DNA from: Candidatus Vecturithrix granuli
GTDB lineage: Bacteria > Moduliflexota > Moduliflexia > Moduliflexales > Moduliflexaceae
Length of the DNA: 64,000 nucleotides
Direction: 5' to 3'
Assembly: GCA_000739535.1 (NCBI GenBank)
Contig: DF820466.1
Location: 696,321-760,320 of the forward strand
Shown here: one piece after another, positions 16,250-26,363 of the stretch
Numbering within the stretch: the stretch's first letter is position 1
Layout: each line of letters begins with the position of its first letter
The notes under the pieces: model-generated
The model's database searches: none
Seen by the model: only the letters and a program-made list of their open reading frames with translations
Told to the model about the DNA's origin: nothing
Made by a program: the position numbers and the translations under genes

Positions 16250-17887
16250 ATGTCAAATCATCGTGCAGACTCAATTTTAGTTGTTGATGACGATCCCCAG
16301 GGACTGTTGTTGTTGCAGACATTGTTAGAAACCCAGAGCAAGATGCCTGTTATTCCGGCGTCATCTGGGAGAGAAGCCTTAGCTCATCTCGCTGAGGATG
16401 TCATTGTGCTCCTGATTATCAAGGTCGAATTGCCAGATATGTCTGGCATTGAACTTGCCCGACAACTCAGAACCGGCCGGCCTGAACCTCGGCTTAGGCA
16501 GACAGAGCAACGTCATCACGAGACGCCGATTCTGTTTCTGACGCCAAACGACCTGACAGAAGAACTCAACCTCCCAGAATTCTCGCATGGAGTGGTTGAT
16601 TACTTTCTGACCCCAATTCACCCGACGCTCTTTCTCAACCGAATCAACGCCTATCTTCAACTTGTAGAACGCCAAGGTCTCGAAATTGAGCTGCAACGTT
16701 TACAGGAGCAACTTCAGGAAGCCAGACAGCATAAAAGCAATTTTATTCTCAATATGAGCCATGAATTACGAACCCCCCTGAATGCCATGATTGGCTATAC
16801 ATCGCTGACCTTGAAAGCCTTACGGCATAAAATTGCTCCGGAGTTTATCGAAAATTTGGGCAAAGCCGAACGATCAGCCCGGCATCTGCTGCAACTGATT
16901 AATGACATTCTTGATTTTTCAAAAATCGAAGCCGGGAAAGTCGAAATTTTTCCAGAAGAAATTGATGTCGCGGATATGCTTGAAGAGGTTGCCGTCACGG
17001 CTGAGGAATTTTTGATCCATAAACACCTCAAATTCCACAAAGAGATTGCTGCCGATCTCCCCGTGATCGAAAGTGATTACACGAAATTAAAACAAATTAT
17101 TGATAATTTGATGAATAATGCCATTAAGTTTACCTCAACAGGTTCTGTGACAGTTCGGGTGCAAACAATGCCTGAGAAGGCAGCCGTGCGCCTGGAAATT
17201 GAGGATACGGGGGAAGGCATTGCAGCAGAAAAAATTGATAGTATCTTTGAATTATTTAAGCAAGGCGATAGTTCTCTCAAAAAGAAATTTGCAGGAACAG
17301 GATTAGGGTTAGCTATTTCGAAAAGTTTTTGTGATATGTTGCACATCGAAATCGGCGTTAAGAGCGTTCCTGGGCAGGGAACCGCCTTCTGGTTACATAT
17401 TCCTATCTATATTTCCGGCGACCAAAAGCAAATGCCAACGGCAGCAGAGATAACTCCCAGAAAAGTATTGCAAAAAGGATCGAATAGAGAAATTGAAGAA
17501 ACTGTCAGAGTATTCAAGTCAATTTTAATTATTGATGATGACGCCATGAATTTGAATTTACACGAAACGATTTTTGAAGCAGCGGGTTATACGGTTTATA
17601 CAGCAAAATCCGGGACAGAAGGATTTGCCATGATTCGACAAACGCCGCCGGATGTCATTTTGCTGGATCTCGCGATGCCGGGGATGGATGGATTTGAAAT
17701 GACGCAACAACTCAAGCAGGATCCCCAAACAGCCAAAATTCCGGTTATCGCTTGCAGCGCCTTTGCGAGCAGAGAATCACAGCAAAAGGCGATTGATTTA
17801 GGATGCGCCGGCTACATTACCAAGCCAATCAATCCTGAACGGCTGGTCGCTCAAGTCGCCAAAATTATCTCAACAGCCAGGGCCTGA
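16250..17887 (+). CDS. Hybrid kinase with dead N-terminal receiver
   Basis: A 545-residue protein, REC(degenerate)-HisKA-HATPase-REC. The first receiver keeps VDDD, but the phosphoacceptor Asp is replaced by Lys (LLIIKVELPD) and the conserved Lys of the K-P pair is missing (YFLTPI). It also carries an Arg/Glu/His-rich insertion near residue 85. The kinase core is complete (NMSHELRTPLN, NNAIKFT, DTGEGI, AGTGLGLAI). The C-terminal receiver is intact (LLDLAMPGMDG, YITKP). AAGGAAGG lies 12 bp upstream of the chosen ATG; an earlier ATG directly abuts this box. The pseudo-receiver probably docks a partner instead of accepting phosphate. Confidence 0.9.
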   Translation: MSNHRADSILVVDDDPQGLLLLQTLLETQSKMPVIPASSGREALAHLAEDVIVLLIIKVELPDMSGIELARQLRTGRPEPRLRQTEQRHHETPILFLTPNDLTEELNLPEFSHGVVDYFLTPIHPTLFLNRINAYLQLVERQGLEIELQRLQEQLQEARQHKSNFILNMSHELRTPLNAMIGYTSLTLKALRHKIAPEFIENLGKAERSARHLLQLINDILDFSKIEAGKVEIFPEEIDVADMLEEVAVTAEEFLIHKHLKFHKEIAADLPVIESDYTKLKQIIDNLMNNAIKFTSTGSVTVRVQTMPEKAAVRLEIEDTGEGIAAEKIDSIFELFKQGDSSLKKKFAGTGLGLAISKSFCDMLHIEIGVKSVPGQGTAFWLHIPIYISGDQKQMPTAAEITPRKVLQKGSNREIEETVRVFKSILIIDDDAMNLNLHETIFEAAGYTVYTAKSGTEGFAMIRQTPPDVILLDLAMPGMDGFEMTQQLKQDPQTAKIPVIACSAFASRESQQKAIDLGCAGYITKPINPERLVAQVAKIISTARA

Positions 17888-17891
17888 GAAT

Positions 17892-17938
17892 CGAGAATTG
17901 AGAATTGTCAATTGTTAATTCTCAATTCTCAATTTTCA
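17892..17938. repeat. Mirror minisatellite at kinase gene junction
   Basis: GAATTGAGAATTG is followed by its complement CAATTCTCAATTCTC. It fills almost the whole gap between two genes. Similar structures lie at 26320 and 61632. Confidence 0.6.
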
Positions 17939-20900
17939 ATGGATATAAGAAATATGCGAAGAACGATCGGCATGAAATTAGCTTTTCTCACAGGAATATT
18001 GCTCTGTTTATGTATTCTCCTGGGTTTTATCTCTTATCGGGGCGTCCGCACGATTCACACCCAGATCACGGAAGTAGTTGAGGTCAAGCAACCGGCCGGA
18101 GCGGCTGCGTATGAAATGGATCTGTATCTGCTGAGAATGATTGTGGGAGTTCTAGGGTATTTGGAGAATCGTGATGAAGAACATCTTAACCGTATCAATG
18201 TCGGACGTGAGAAGTTCAAAGAATCCTACGAAAACTATAAGCGGCTCATGAAAACTGACAAGGGCAAACAACTTGGGCAGGAAGCTAATATCTTATTTTC
18301 TCAGTTTGACACATTTGCCAGAGCCCTCGTCGAGGAGAATGATCGCCAATACCAAAAGATGCTCCTTCTCCTGCAAAAAATTGATACCCTAGAACACCTT
18401 TTTACCGAAAACATTCAAAAAATGATTGCTCCTGGAGAAGCGCAAGCCTATCAAAAACTGAAACTGGTGTCAGAAATGGAAGCGACTTTCAATGAAACAC
18501 AACGTTTCCTGGGCGACTACATTCGTACCAATCTCATCGAGTATGCAGAACGCATCTCTATCAGGCGAGAGCAATTTGAACAGGCATTTGGAGCCTACCA
18601 ACAATTTACGCTTTCTGAGCAGGAAATCATGTGGATTGACCAGTTACAGAACATATATCAAGAAACCGTGCAATTGTCTGATGAAATTATGACCTTGAAA
18701 ACGCAGAGTATCAGCGATGTAGATAAGTTTATCGAACTTCGGCGCGCCCTCGGAACCACACTGCTCTATGAAAAGATTATCCTGGATGTTGCCCAAAAAG
18801 ATCTCCTTGAATCAAAACAGCAAGCGGTCAATACGGTCGAACGCACGGATCACACCATTATATTCTTACTTGTCGGAAGCATCATATTTGGAGTCGTCTT
18901 TGGCACATTGCTTGCTCGAAGCATTATCTCTCCGTTAAAAGAAGTAGTCGCTGCTGCTTCGCAAATAGCAGTCGGAAACTTATCTGTCATGTTAACCAGG
19001 CGTTCAAAGGATGAAATAGGATTGCTGGCGCATTCCTTTCGTCAATTGATCGCCTATATTCAGGATGTTGCCAGGATTGCCGAGCATATCTCTGTGGGTG
19101 ATTTACAAGTGAAAATTACCCCGAAATCTGAACAGGACGTGTTGAATACCTCATTGCAAAATATGATCACGTATCTTCAGAATATTGCCGCGATTACTGA
19201 AAAAGTTTCTAACAAAGATTTACAGGTTGAGGTTCACCCCAAATCTGAACAAGATGTTCTGAATCAGTCGTTGCAACGGATGGTATCGAATTTGTACGCC
19301 ATGATCCAGGAAAGCGATCAACAGAATTGGCTGCAAAACGGCTTGAATCAATTGAACAATGCTCTGTTGGGTGAACCATCGCTTTTAGAAGTGTGTAATA
19401 AAGCTCTCCGCTTTGTCTCTCGTTATGTTAATGCTGGTTCGGGCGCATTGTATGTGTATGACGCCGATGAAAAAATGGTTGGTCTGATGAGTTCCTATGC
19501 CTTTACGGAACGAGATCGCGTCTCAAACCGGTATAAACTTGGCGAAGGCGTGGTCGGTCAGGTCGCCCTGGAGAAAGCTCCTATTTTGTTACGCAATATC
19601 CGACGCCAGGACGCTGTGATTCGCACCGGGATAACCAGCAAACCTCCACTGAATACCTATACCTTTCCGTTAGTTTATAATCAGGAGCTATACGGCGTCC
19701 TGGAACTTGCGTCGTTTGAGCGATTTGATCAAACCAAACAGCAATTTTTGACTGAAACCAATCGCACGATTGCCACCGTCATCTATTCGACGAGACAAAG
19801 AGAACAGGTACAGGCCCTGCTGCAGCTCTCGCAGCAAACCCAAAAAGAAGCCGAAAATGCGGCCAGAGAAGCTGAATTGGCAAAAGAGGATGCCCAACGT
19901 AAGGCTGAAGACGTGCAAAAAGCGAATGCGCAATTAGAAGAACAGCAGCAAAAACTGCAACAACAGAGCGAGGAACTGCGCCAGGTCAACGCCCATTTAA
20001 AAGAGCAGCAACAACAGCTTCAGCAGCAAAGCGAAGAGCTGCGCCAACAAAACGAAAGCCTGAACCTGGCGCGCGAACAACTTAACAAACGCGCCAAAGA
20101 GCTAGAATTATCCAGTAAATATAAATCTGAATTTCTCGCGAACATGTCGCATGAACTGCGTACCCCGCTGAATTCAATCATCCTGCTGTCAAAAATGCTG
20201 AGTCGTAACGATAAAAAGAACCTGGATGAGAAAGACGTCAAACAGGCAACTGTCATTCATCAGGCCGGGGAAGAATTGCTGCGCCTCATCAATGATATTC
20301 TTGATCTGAGCAAAATTGAGGCTGGTAAAGTCACCATGAATATCACAGCATTTACGACTGAGAATCTGCTCACAACCTTCAAAGATTTGTTCCATTCTGT
20401 CGCAGAAGAAAAAGGGTTAGATTTTATCATTCAGAATGACATGAGTGGAAGTATTAAGACGGATAAAGACAAGCTTTCACAGGTCATTCGCAATCTACTC
20501 TCCAATGCATTTAAATTTACGAAACAAGGGTCGGTTTTGTTATCCGTGTCTCCTCATCCTACTCAAAAAACGCTGTTTCAGATCACAGTGCAAGATACAG
20601 GGATTGGGATTCCTGAAGATAAACAAGCCCTGGTATTCGAGGCGTTTCAGCAAGCTGATGGGTCCACATCCAGAGAATTTGGCGGTACCGGCTTAGGCTT
20701 AGCCATTGCACGTGAATATGTGCGCTTGCTCCAGGGTTCCATTGAGCTTAAGAGTAAAGAAAATAGCGGAACGACCTTTACTCTGACGCTGCCCCTTGAG
20801 TATCAAGAGACGGGTTCTGAAGAGAAAGCGCCGGAAGAACATCCTGCCGAGCAGACCTTGCCCATCCGTCAAAAACAACCGGTTAAGGAGAAAACGTTGA

Positions 20901-22120
20901 CAGTTGTCACGGAAGTGATTGATGACCGGACGAATATTTCCTCGACAGATAAAGTTATTCTGATTATCGAAGATAATGCGGATATGGCTCAAATGACGAT
21001 GGATGTCACTCGGGAAATGGGATTTAAAGTCCTGGTCGCGCTTGATGGACGAACGGGCTTATTGCTTGCACAACAATTCCGGCCAGCCGGTATTTTGCTT
21101 GATCTGGTGTTACCTGATATGAATGGCATGGAAATTCTGCGCGAACTGAAAAGCACCCGCGAACTCCGCCATATTCCGGTACACATTGTCTCGAGTAAGG
21201 AACGCGACAATACCTATCGTTATGCCGGCGCGATTGGGTATTATCAGAAACCATTGAATGACCTTGACATTCAACATGCCATTGAAAATATCATGTCAGT
21301 CTCTGAAAAATATCCCAAACAGTTACTCATTGTTGAGGATGATGAAACCCAGCGCGAGGCGATCACGGAATGGCTTGGAGAGAGTAATGAGATCACGATT
21401 ATCGGGGTATCTTCGCAGGAAGAGGCGATTCACGAAATTGAAAAAGGGGTCTATGACGCCGCCATTATTGATCTGGAGCTGAAAGATGGCAATGGCTATG
21501 ATATTTGCAAATATATCAAAGAACATAATATGGCTTTGCCTGTGATTATTTACACGGGGCGTGAATTAACCGAAGAAGAAGAGCGTGAACTGCGTAAATA
21601 TACGGATAGCATTATCATCAAAACGGCGCGTTCGTATGAACGGTTGTCGGATGAAGTTGCTTTGTTTCTTCATAAAATGTATGCGGGGGATGCCCAATCG
21701 ACAGAACGTTCTCCGATTCCTCGCCAATTGTCGCCGACAGGCAACCTGGAAGGTAAAAAAATTCTGATTGTTGATGATGATGTCAAAAATGTCTTTGTGC
21801 TGGCTTCTGCGCTTGAAAACAATGGAGCGACGGTCATTGATGCGCCCAATGGACAGGTTGCTCTGGATACCCTGCGTCAACACCATGACATTGATCTGGT
21901 GCTGATGGATGTCATGATGCCGGTCATGGATGGCTATACAGCCATACGCCAGATTCGCAAAGATGACACCCTCAAACATTTGCCTATTATTGCATTAACC
22001 GCAAAAGCCCTGAAAGGCGACAGGCAGAAGTGTATTCAGGCCGGAGCTGATGATTATCTTTCGAAACCCGTTGATTACGATGGGCTTATTCGCTTAGCCA
22101 AAGCCTGGATTGAAAAATAA
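17939..22120 (+). CDS. Giant poly-HAMP GAF hybrid kinase with three receivers
   Basis: About 1393 residues. An extracytoplasmic helical sensor sits between two membrane helices (about 15-35 and 305-325). Three tandem HAMP units follow (repeated DVLNxSLQxM motif), then a GAF domain (about 475-630), a Gln/Glu-rich coiled coil (630-725) and a complete kinase core (NMSHELRTPLN, NLLSNAFKFT, DTGIGIP, GGTGLGLAI). Three receivers end the chain; all retain Asp and Lys (LLDLVLPD/QKP, IIDLELKD/IKT, LMDVMMPV/SKP). The start is uncertain: ATG 17939, 17954 or 17972, none with a good SD; the upstream sequence is repeat. Tandem HAMPs resemble fungal Nik1-type kinases. Confidence 0.85.
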   Translation: MDIRNMRRTIGMKLAFLTGILLCLCILLGFISYRGVRTIHTQITEVVEVKQPAGAAAYEMDLYLLRMIVGVLGYLENRDEEHLNRINVGREKFKESYENYKRLMKTDKGKQLGQEANILFSQFDTFARALVEENDRQYQKMLLLLQKIDTLEHLFTENIQKMIAPGEAQAYQKLKLVSEMEATFNETQRFLGDYIRTNLIEYAERISIRREQFEQAFGAYQQFTLSEQEIMWIDQLQNIYQETVQLSDEIMTLKTQSISDVDKFIELRRALGTTLLYEKIILDVAQKDLLESKQQAVNTVERTDHTIIFLLVGSIIFGVVFGTLLARSIISPLKEVVAAASQIAVGNLSVMLTRRSKDEIGLLAHSFRQLIAYIQDVARIAEHISVGDLQVKITPKSEQDVLNTSLQNMITYLQNIAAITEKVSNKDLQVEVHPKSEQDVLNQSLQRMVSNLYAMIQESDQQNWLQNGLNQLNNALLGEPSLLEVCNKALRFVSRYVNAGSGALYVYDADEKMVGLMSSYAFTERDRVSNRYKLGEGVVGQVALEKAPILLRNIRRQDAVIRTGITSKPPLNTYTFPLVYNQELYGVLELASFERFDQTKQQFLTETNRTIATVIYSTRQREQVQALLQLSQQTQKEAENAAREAELAKEDAQRKAEDVQKANAQLEEQQQKLQQQSEELRQVNAHLKEQQQQLQQQSEELRQQNESLNLAREQLNKRAKELELSSKYKSEFLANMSHELRTPLNSIILLSKMLSRNDKKNLDEKDVKQATVIHQAGEELLRLINDILDLSKIEAGKVTMNITAFTTENLLTTFKDLFHSVAEEKGLDFIIQNDMSGSIKTDKDKLSQVIRNLLSNAFKFTKQGSVLLSVSPHPTQKTLFQITVQDTGIGIPEDKQALVFEAFQQADGSTSREFGGTGLGLAIAREYVRLLQGSIELKSKENSGTTFTLTLPLEYQETGSEEKAPEEHPAEQTLPIRQKQPVKEKTLTVVTEVIDDRTNISSTDKVILIIEDNADMAQMTMDVTREMGFKVLVALDGRTGLLLAQQFRPAGILLDLVLPDMNGMEILRELKSTRELRHIPVHIVSSKERDNTYRYAGAIGYYQKPLNDLDIQHAIENIMSVSEKYPKQLLIVEDDETQREAITEWLGESNEITIIGVSSQEEAIHEIEKGVYDAAIIDLELKDGNGYDICKYIKEHNMALPVIIYTGRELTEEEERELRKYTDSIIIKTARSYERLSDEVALFLHKMYAGDAQSTERSPIPRQLSPTGNLEGKKILIVDDDVKNVFVLASALENNGATVIDAPNGQVALDTLRQHHDIDLVLMDVMMPVMDGYTAIRQIRKDDTLKHLPIIALTAKALKGDRQKCIQAGADDYLSKPVDYDGLIRLAKAWIEK

Positions 22121-22123
22121 GAT

Positions 22124-24247
22124 ATGTTAAAAAAACTCACAATCAGCCATAAACAGATGATCGTGTCTTCCATACTCGGTCTGGGAATTCTTTTCATTGT
22201 CAGTTATCTTGGCTATAGCAACGCAAGACGCTCTATGCAAGCGGAAGTATTGAATAAACTGATCGCAATTCGTGCAATCAAGAAAACCCAGATTCAGGAA
22301 TTTTTTCAAGAAAATTTTCGCGATATACAGACTCTGACTCAGAGTGCGGACATCTTTACCTTATTTCAACAATTAGCAAACTATCATCAACAGACCAATC
22401 CAGGCCCTGCTGAACCGTTTGACATCTCCACGCCGGAATATCAGCAGATTACAGAGGAATATGGCGATGCCATGGATCGATATATCCAGATGCACGACTA
22501 CCACGACATCTATCTCCTCTGTTCTGCACATGGGCATGTGATGTATTCGTTTGCCAAAAAACAGGATTTAGGCGTAAACCTTTCTTCTGGCACTTACAAA
22601 GAAAGTCCGCTCGCGCAACTTTGGCGAACAGTTGTGACGACACAAGAGATTGCAATGCAGGATTTTGCTCTATATGCCCCGAACACCGGAGAACCCACAG
22701 CATTTCTCGGTGGCCCCATCCATACCAAAACCAATGAACTGATTGGCGTGCTTGCGGTTCAAATTTCGGTGAAAGAAATCAACAACATCATGCAGCAACG
22801 CGATGGACTGGGAAAAACTGGTGAGGTGTATCTGGTTGGTCCCGACTTTCTGATGCGTTCCGATTCCTTTCTTGATCCGATTAATCACACGGTGATGGCA
22901 TCTTTTCTGGCGCCGGAAACCGGAAAAATCAAGTCAGACATTGTTCAAAGCGCCTTAACCGGAACAGCAGGTACAAAGCTCAGCAAAGATTATCGCAATA
23001 TCTGGATCTTGAGCGCCTACACCTTCGTTGATATTGTGGGCATCCGATGGGCCTTATTAGTGGATATCGATCGGGACGAAGCCTTTCAAGATGTCTATCG
23101 CCTGCGCAGGACCTTCGTCTTGTGGGGAGCCGGACTGTTTGGCGCAGTCATCCTTGGCGCGATCCTGTTTGCGCGGAGCATGACTCGGCCTTTGATGGGC
23201 GCGGTGAAAATTGCAAACCAGATTTCACAAGGCGATCTTCAGCATTCCTTTTCAATCCGCTCAGAAGACGAAATCGGCCAGCTCCTGCGCGCAATGCAGA
23301 CTATGGCAGCCTATATTCAAGAGGCGGCTGAGGTGGCGAATAAGATTTCACAAAAAAATTTACAGGCAGAGGTGCACCCCAAATCCGATCATGACGTGCT
23401 TAACCAATCTTTACTGCGCATGGTAGCGACTCTGCGAGCATTGAGAGAAGAAAATAACGCAGCCATGGCCGAAGTTGAGCAGCGCAACCGCGTGATGGAA
23501 CAGCAAAACTGGTTGAAAGATGGCATGAGTCAACTGAGTAACGAACTCGCAGGAGAAACCTCGTTACACAGAGTATGCCAGAAAGCGATCAGCTTTACGG
23601 CTCGGTATGTCAATGCAGGACAGGGATGTGTCTATGTTTATGATGCGGCTCAGGAATGTTTGAAACTCTATGGTACCTTTGCATTCATTGAACGGGATGA
23701 CCTGTCCAATACCTATAAATTTGGTGAAGGAATTATCGGACAGGTGGCGTTAGAACAAAAACCGATCCTGCTGAAGTACGTTGCTCCTGGAGAACACCAG
23801 ATCGTAAGTGGTACAGGGGCGGAAACCCCTTTGAATATCTACACCTTGCCGCTCATATATGAAAATGAATTATACGGCGTCCTGGAATTAGCGTCTTTTG
23901 AACCCTTTGATCAGAAAAAACAGGACTTCTTGCAAGAAACCAATCACATCATTGCAACCGCCCTGTTTTCTACGGCGCAGCGCGAACGAGGTCAGGAATT
24001 ACTGCAATTGGCTCAGGAAGCAACCAAAGAAGCGGAACAAGCGAAAATGCAAGCGGAACAACGCGCTGAAGATGCTCGTAAAGCGAACGTGCGTTTGGAA
24101 GAGCAGCAGCAACAGCTTCAGCAACAGAACGAAGAATTTCAACAACTGAATGCTCAGCTTGAAGAACAACGAGAGCAGCTTGAGCAGCAGCGCGAAGAAC
24201 TCCGTCAGCAAAAAGAAGAACTGCTGCGAACCAGGGCGAAACAATAG
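22124..24247 (+). CDS. Cache-HAMP-GAF receptor lacking a kinase domain
   Basis: A 707-residue membrane receptor. Two helices (about 14-32 and 330-350) flank a double-Cache extracytoplasmic domain (GGPIHTKTNELIGVLAVQIS). Two HAMP units with the block-specific DVLNQSLLRM motif, a GAF domain (about 465-625) and a Gln/Glu coiled coil follow. The protein stops at RTRAKQ, exactly where the paralogue at 17939 continues into its H-box. No kinase, methyl-accepting or effector domain remains, so output must be through dimerisation or partner binding. It starts 3 bp after the previous stop, implying translational coupling. Confidence 0.85.
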   Translation: MLKKLTISHKQMIVSSILGLGILFIVSYLGYSNARRSMQAEVLNKLIAIRAIKKTQIQEFFQENFRDIQTLTQSADIFTLFQQLANYHQQTNPGPAEPFDISTPEYQQITEEYGDAMDRYIQMHDYHDIYLLCSAHGHVMYSFAKKQDLGVNLSSGTYKESPLAQLWRTVVTTQEIAMQDFALYAPNTGEPTAFLGGPIHTKTNELIGVLAVQISVKEINNIMQQRDGLGKTGEVYLVGPDFLMRSDSFLDPINHTVMASFLAPETGKIKSDIVQSALTGTAGTKLSKDYRNIWILSAYTFVDIVGIRWALLVDIDRDEAFQDVYRLRRTFVLWGAGLFGAVILGAILFARSMTRPLMGAVKIANQISQGDLQHSFSIRSEDEIGQLLRAMQTMAAYIQEAAEVANKISQKNLQAEVHPKSDHDVLNQSLLRMVATLRALREENNAAMAEVEQRNRVMEQQNWLKDGMSQLSNELAGETSLHRVCQKAISFTARYVNAGQGCVYVYDAAQECLKLYGTFAFIERDDLSNTYKFGEGIIGQVALEQKPILLKYVAPGEHQIVSGTGAETPLNIYTLPLIYENELYGVLELASFEPFDQKKQDFLQETNHIIATALFSTAQRERGQELLQLAQEATKEAEQAKMQAEQRAEDARKANVRLEEQQQQLQQQNEEFQQLNAQLEEQREQLEQQREELRQQKEELLRTRAKQ

Positions 24248-24277
24248 CAATACTTGCAAAATCCTGGTTTTTGCGGG

Positions 24278-24351
24278 ATGAAGCTTGTAGTTCTCGCTTT
24301 AGTGAGTTTTTCCGCCTGAAGACGGAACTACAAACCTATTTTCAATGGAGG
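24278..24351. repeat. Palindromic unit with ATGAA / TTTTCA ends
   Basis: ATGAAGC then TTGTAGTTC..., mirrored by GGAACTACAA, then ATTTTCAATGGAGG. It has the same boundary logic as the modular units at 9 kb but no junction upstream. It lies directly before the SD region of the next gene. Confidence 0.55.
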
Positions 24352-24385
24352 CCCGAAAACTTTTCAACAGGAAGGGGGTTGTAGA

Positions 24386-26317
24386 GTGAATCAGTCATCG
24401 CAGAAGGTTCATCGCAGCATTTTGACAAAGTTATTCTTCGGAAGTATGTTGATTCTGCTTTCGGTTGGGGGGATAACGCTTGTCAGTTTTCTTTCGTTCC
24501 AGCGGATTGAATGGTTATTGGTTTCGATTATTGAGACAAAAGTGTCGCCCATCATTCAAAATGCTGAATTAGAAAGAGAATTCAGTAAAGTATCTGCCGA
24601 GACTAATCTGCTCATCAGTAATTTTACCGCACAGGATGAAAAAGTTGTACGCCAGCAAGGCACTGCGCTCCTTGAAATCGTTCGCAAAAATCTGACCAGG
24701 AGCATTGTTACCAATTCTGAAGAATTACGAGCTGTACTGGAACAATTTATTGATGCATTGCAGAGTTTAGTGGAACAGGGTACAAAAATTATTCGAATTT
24801 CCGCAATGATTCAAGACATAGATGCCCAATTGAGCGAAAAATTGGGGCAACTCGAAGACATGGTTAGTGAAAAAATGCTGATGCTTGCGATGCAAGGAAC
24901 GAACAGCGAAGCTTTTAGCCTGGAGCAGCTTGTGTCGATGATTCCGGAGTATAAAAATTTCCATTCCCAACTGAATATTCAATTGATTAAATCAAACCAG
25001 GCCAATGCCGGTTTACAAATTGTCGAAAATACCTACGAAGACACTATAGTAGCCTTATTAAATGATTTTAAGGCCGCCTTAGGGGTTATTACCATCTCAG
25101 GGAAAGAGTTTGAAGCGATTGAAGGGGAACTCCGGCAATTGATTCTCACATATCAGCAGGAAGTCGTCGATCTCCATGCCGCAATGCGAACATTCCAGGA
25201 TCGTTTGACCAGGTTCAAACAGGTACAAGACCAGGCGGCTCAGGATATGGCGCAAATAAATCTGGCCGTATCTCATGCCACGGAAAATATTCGCCAGGAA
25301 GCGACTTCAAGCGTCCAATCGTCTAAAACCTTGATTATTTCTTTATCCATAGCGATCATTCTTATTTTAATCATGGCTGGATATTATGCGTTACGTATGA
25401 TCCGACCGCTGACATCCCTTGCTCGAACCGCCAATCAACTTGCTCAGGGAGATATTTCTTCTACCCCTTATCCGGTGAAAACGCAGGATGAAATCGGGAT
25501 ATTAGCGGTCTCTTTTCGAAACATGGTGACGTATGTCCAGAACATTGCGAATGTGACCGAGCAAATTGCTGAGGGCAATTTACAGGTCAATGTGCAGCCG
25601 CGCTCTCCAAAGGATGTGTTAAATACCTCCTTGCAAAAACTTGTCATCTATATTCAAGAGGTGGCTCAGATCATGCACAAGATTTCCCAGAAAGACTTGA
25701 ATGTGACTGTGACGCCAAAATCAGAACAGGATGTGCTGAACACCTCCTTACAACACATGGTTCAGAATCTACAGTCCATGATGGATGAAATCGGGCAGCA
25801 GAACTGGATCAAAGATGGTCTTAACCAGTTAAATATGGAACTTTCAGGAGGGTTGTCGTTGCGAGAGGTGTGCGACAGGGCAACCAGTTTTATTGCCCGC
25901 TATCTTCAGGCCGGGCAGGGAGTATTATACATCTATCATGCTCAAGAGGAACGCTTGCAATTACAGGGCACCTTTGCCTTTGCAGAGCGCGATGAAGTGT
26001 CGGATGAATATCGCCTGGGAGAGGGGCTGATCGGGCAGGTTGCGCTGGAACGCAAAGCTATTTTGCTCAAGCATCCTTCTCGAGCCGAAAGCGTCATTTC
26101 CACCGGAACCTTTGACGGCGCGCCATTACAAACCTACACCTTTCCGCTGGTGCATGAGAACGAGTTATTTGGCGTGGCTGAATTGGCATCATTCGAACCC
26201 TTTGATGATCTGAAGCAAGAGTTTTTGCAAGAAGTGACGCGCATCATCGCGATGGCGATTTTTTCCGCGATTCAGCGTGAACGAGTGCAAACGCTATTGC
26301 GAAATTCTCAGGAATGA
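24386..26317 (+). CDS. Poly-HAMP GAF receptor lacking a kinase domain
   Basis: A 643-residue protein starting at GTG behind GGAAGGGGG. An N-terminal helix (about 14-35), a long helical extracytoplasmic domain and a second helix (about 315-335) are followed by three tandem HAMP units (DVLNTSLQ repeated) and one GAF domain (about 475-640). The chain ends just after the GAF with RNSQE, before the coiled coil seen in its paralogues. It therefore carries sensing modules only. It may heterodimerise with the neighbouring kinases through shared HAMP and GAF surfaces; this is inference. Truncation of a once longer gene is the alternative. Confidence 0.8.
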   Translation: MNQSSQKVHRSILTKLFFGSMLILLSVGGITLVSFLSFQRIEWLLVSIIETKVSPIIQNAELEREFSKVSAETNLLISNFTAQDEKVVRQQGTALLEIVRKNLTRSIVTNSEELRAVLEQFIDALQSLVEQGTKIIRISAMIQDIDAQLSEKLGQLEDMVSEKMLMLAMQGTNSEAFSLEQLVSMIPEYKNFHSQLNIQLIKSNQANAGLQIVENTYEDTIVALLNDFKAALGVITISGKEFEAIEGELRQLILTYQQEVVDLHAAMRTFQDRLTRFKQVQDQAAQDMAQINLAVSHATENIRQEATSSVQSSKTLIISLSIAIILILIMAGYYALRMIRPLTSLARTANQLAQGDISSTPYPVKTQDEIGILAVSFRNMVTYVQNIANVTEQIAEGNLQVNVQPRSPKDVLNTSLQKLVIYIQEVAQIMHKISQKDLNVTVTPKSEQDVLNTSLQHMVQNLQSMMDEIGQQNWIKDGLNQLNMELSGGLSLREVCDRATSFIARYLQAGQGVLYIYHAQEERLQLQGTFAFAERDEVSDEYRLGEGLIGQVALERKAILLKHPSRAESVISTGTFDGAPLQTYTFPLVHENELFGVAELASFEPFDDLKQEFLQEVTRIIAMAIFSAIQRERVQTLLRNSQE

Positions 26318-26319
26318 GA

Positions 26320-26362
26320 AATTGAAGATGGTCACTAGTCAATCTTCAATCTTCAATCATTC
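26320..26362. repeat. Mirror minisatellite at gene junction
   Basis: AATTGAAGATGG is followed by CAATCTTCAATCTTCAATC. It occupies the whole gap between two receptor genes and leaves no room for a normal SD. Confidence 0.55.
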
Positions 26363-26363
26363 T

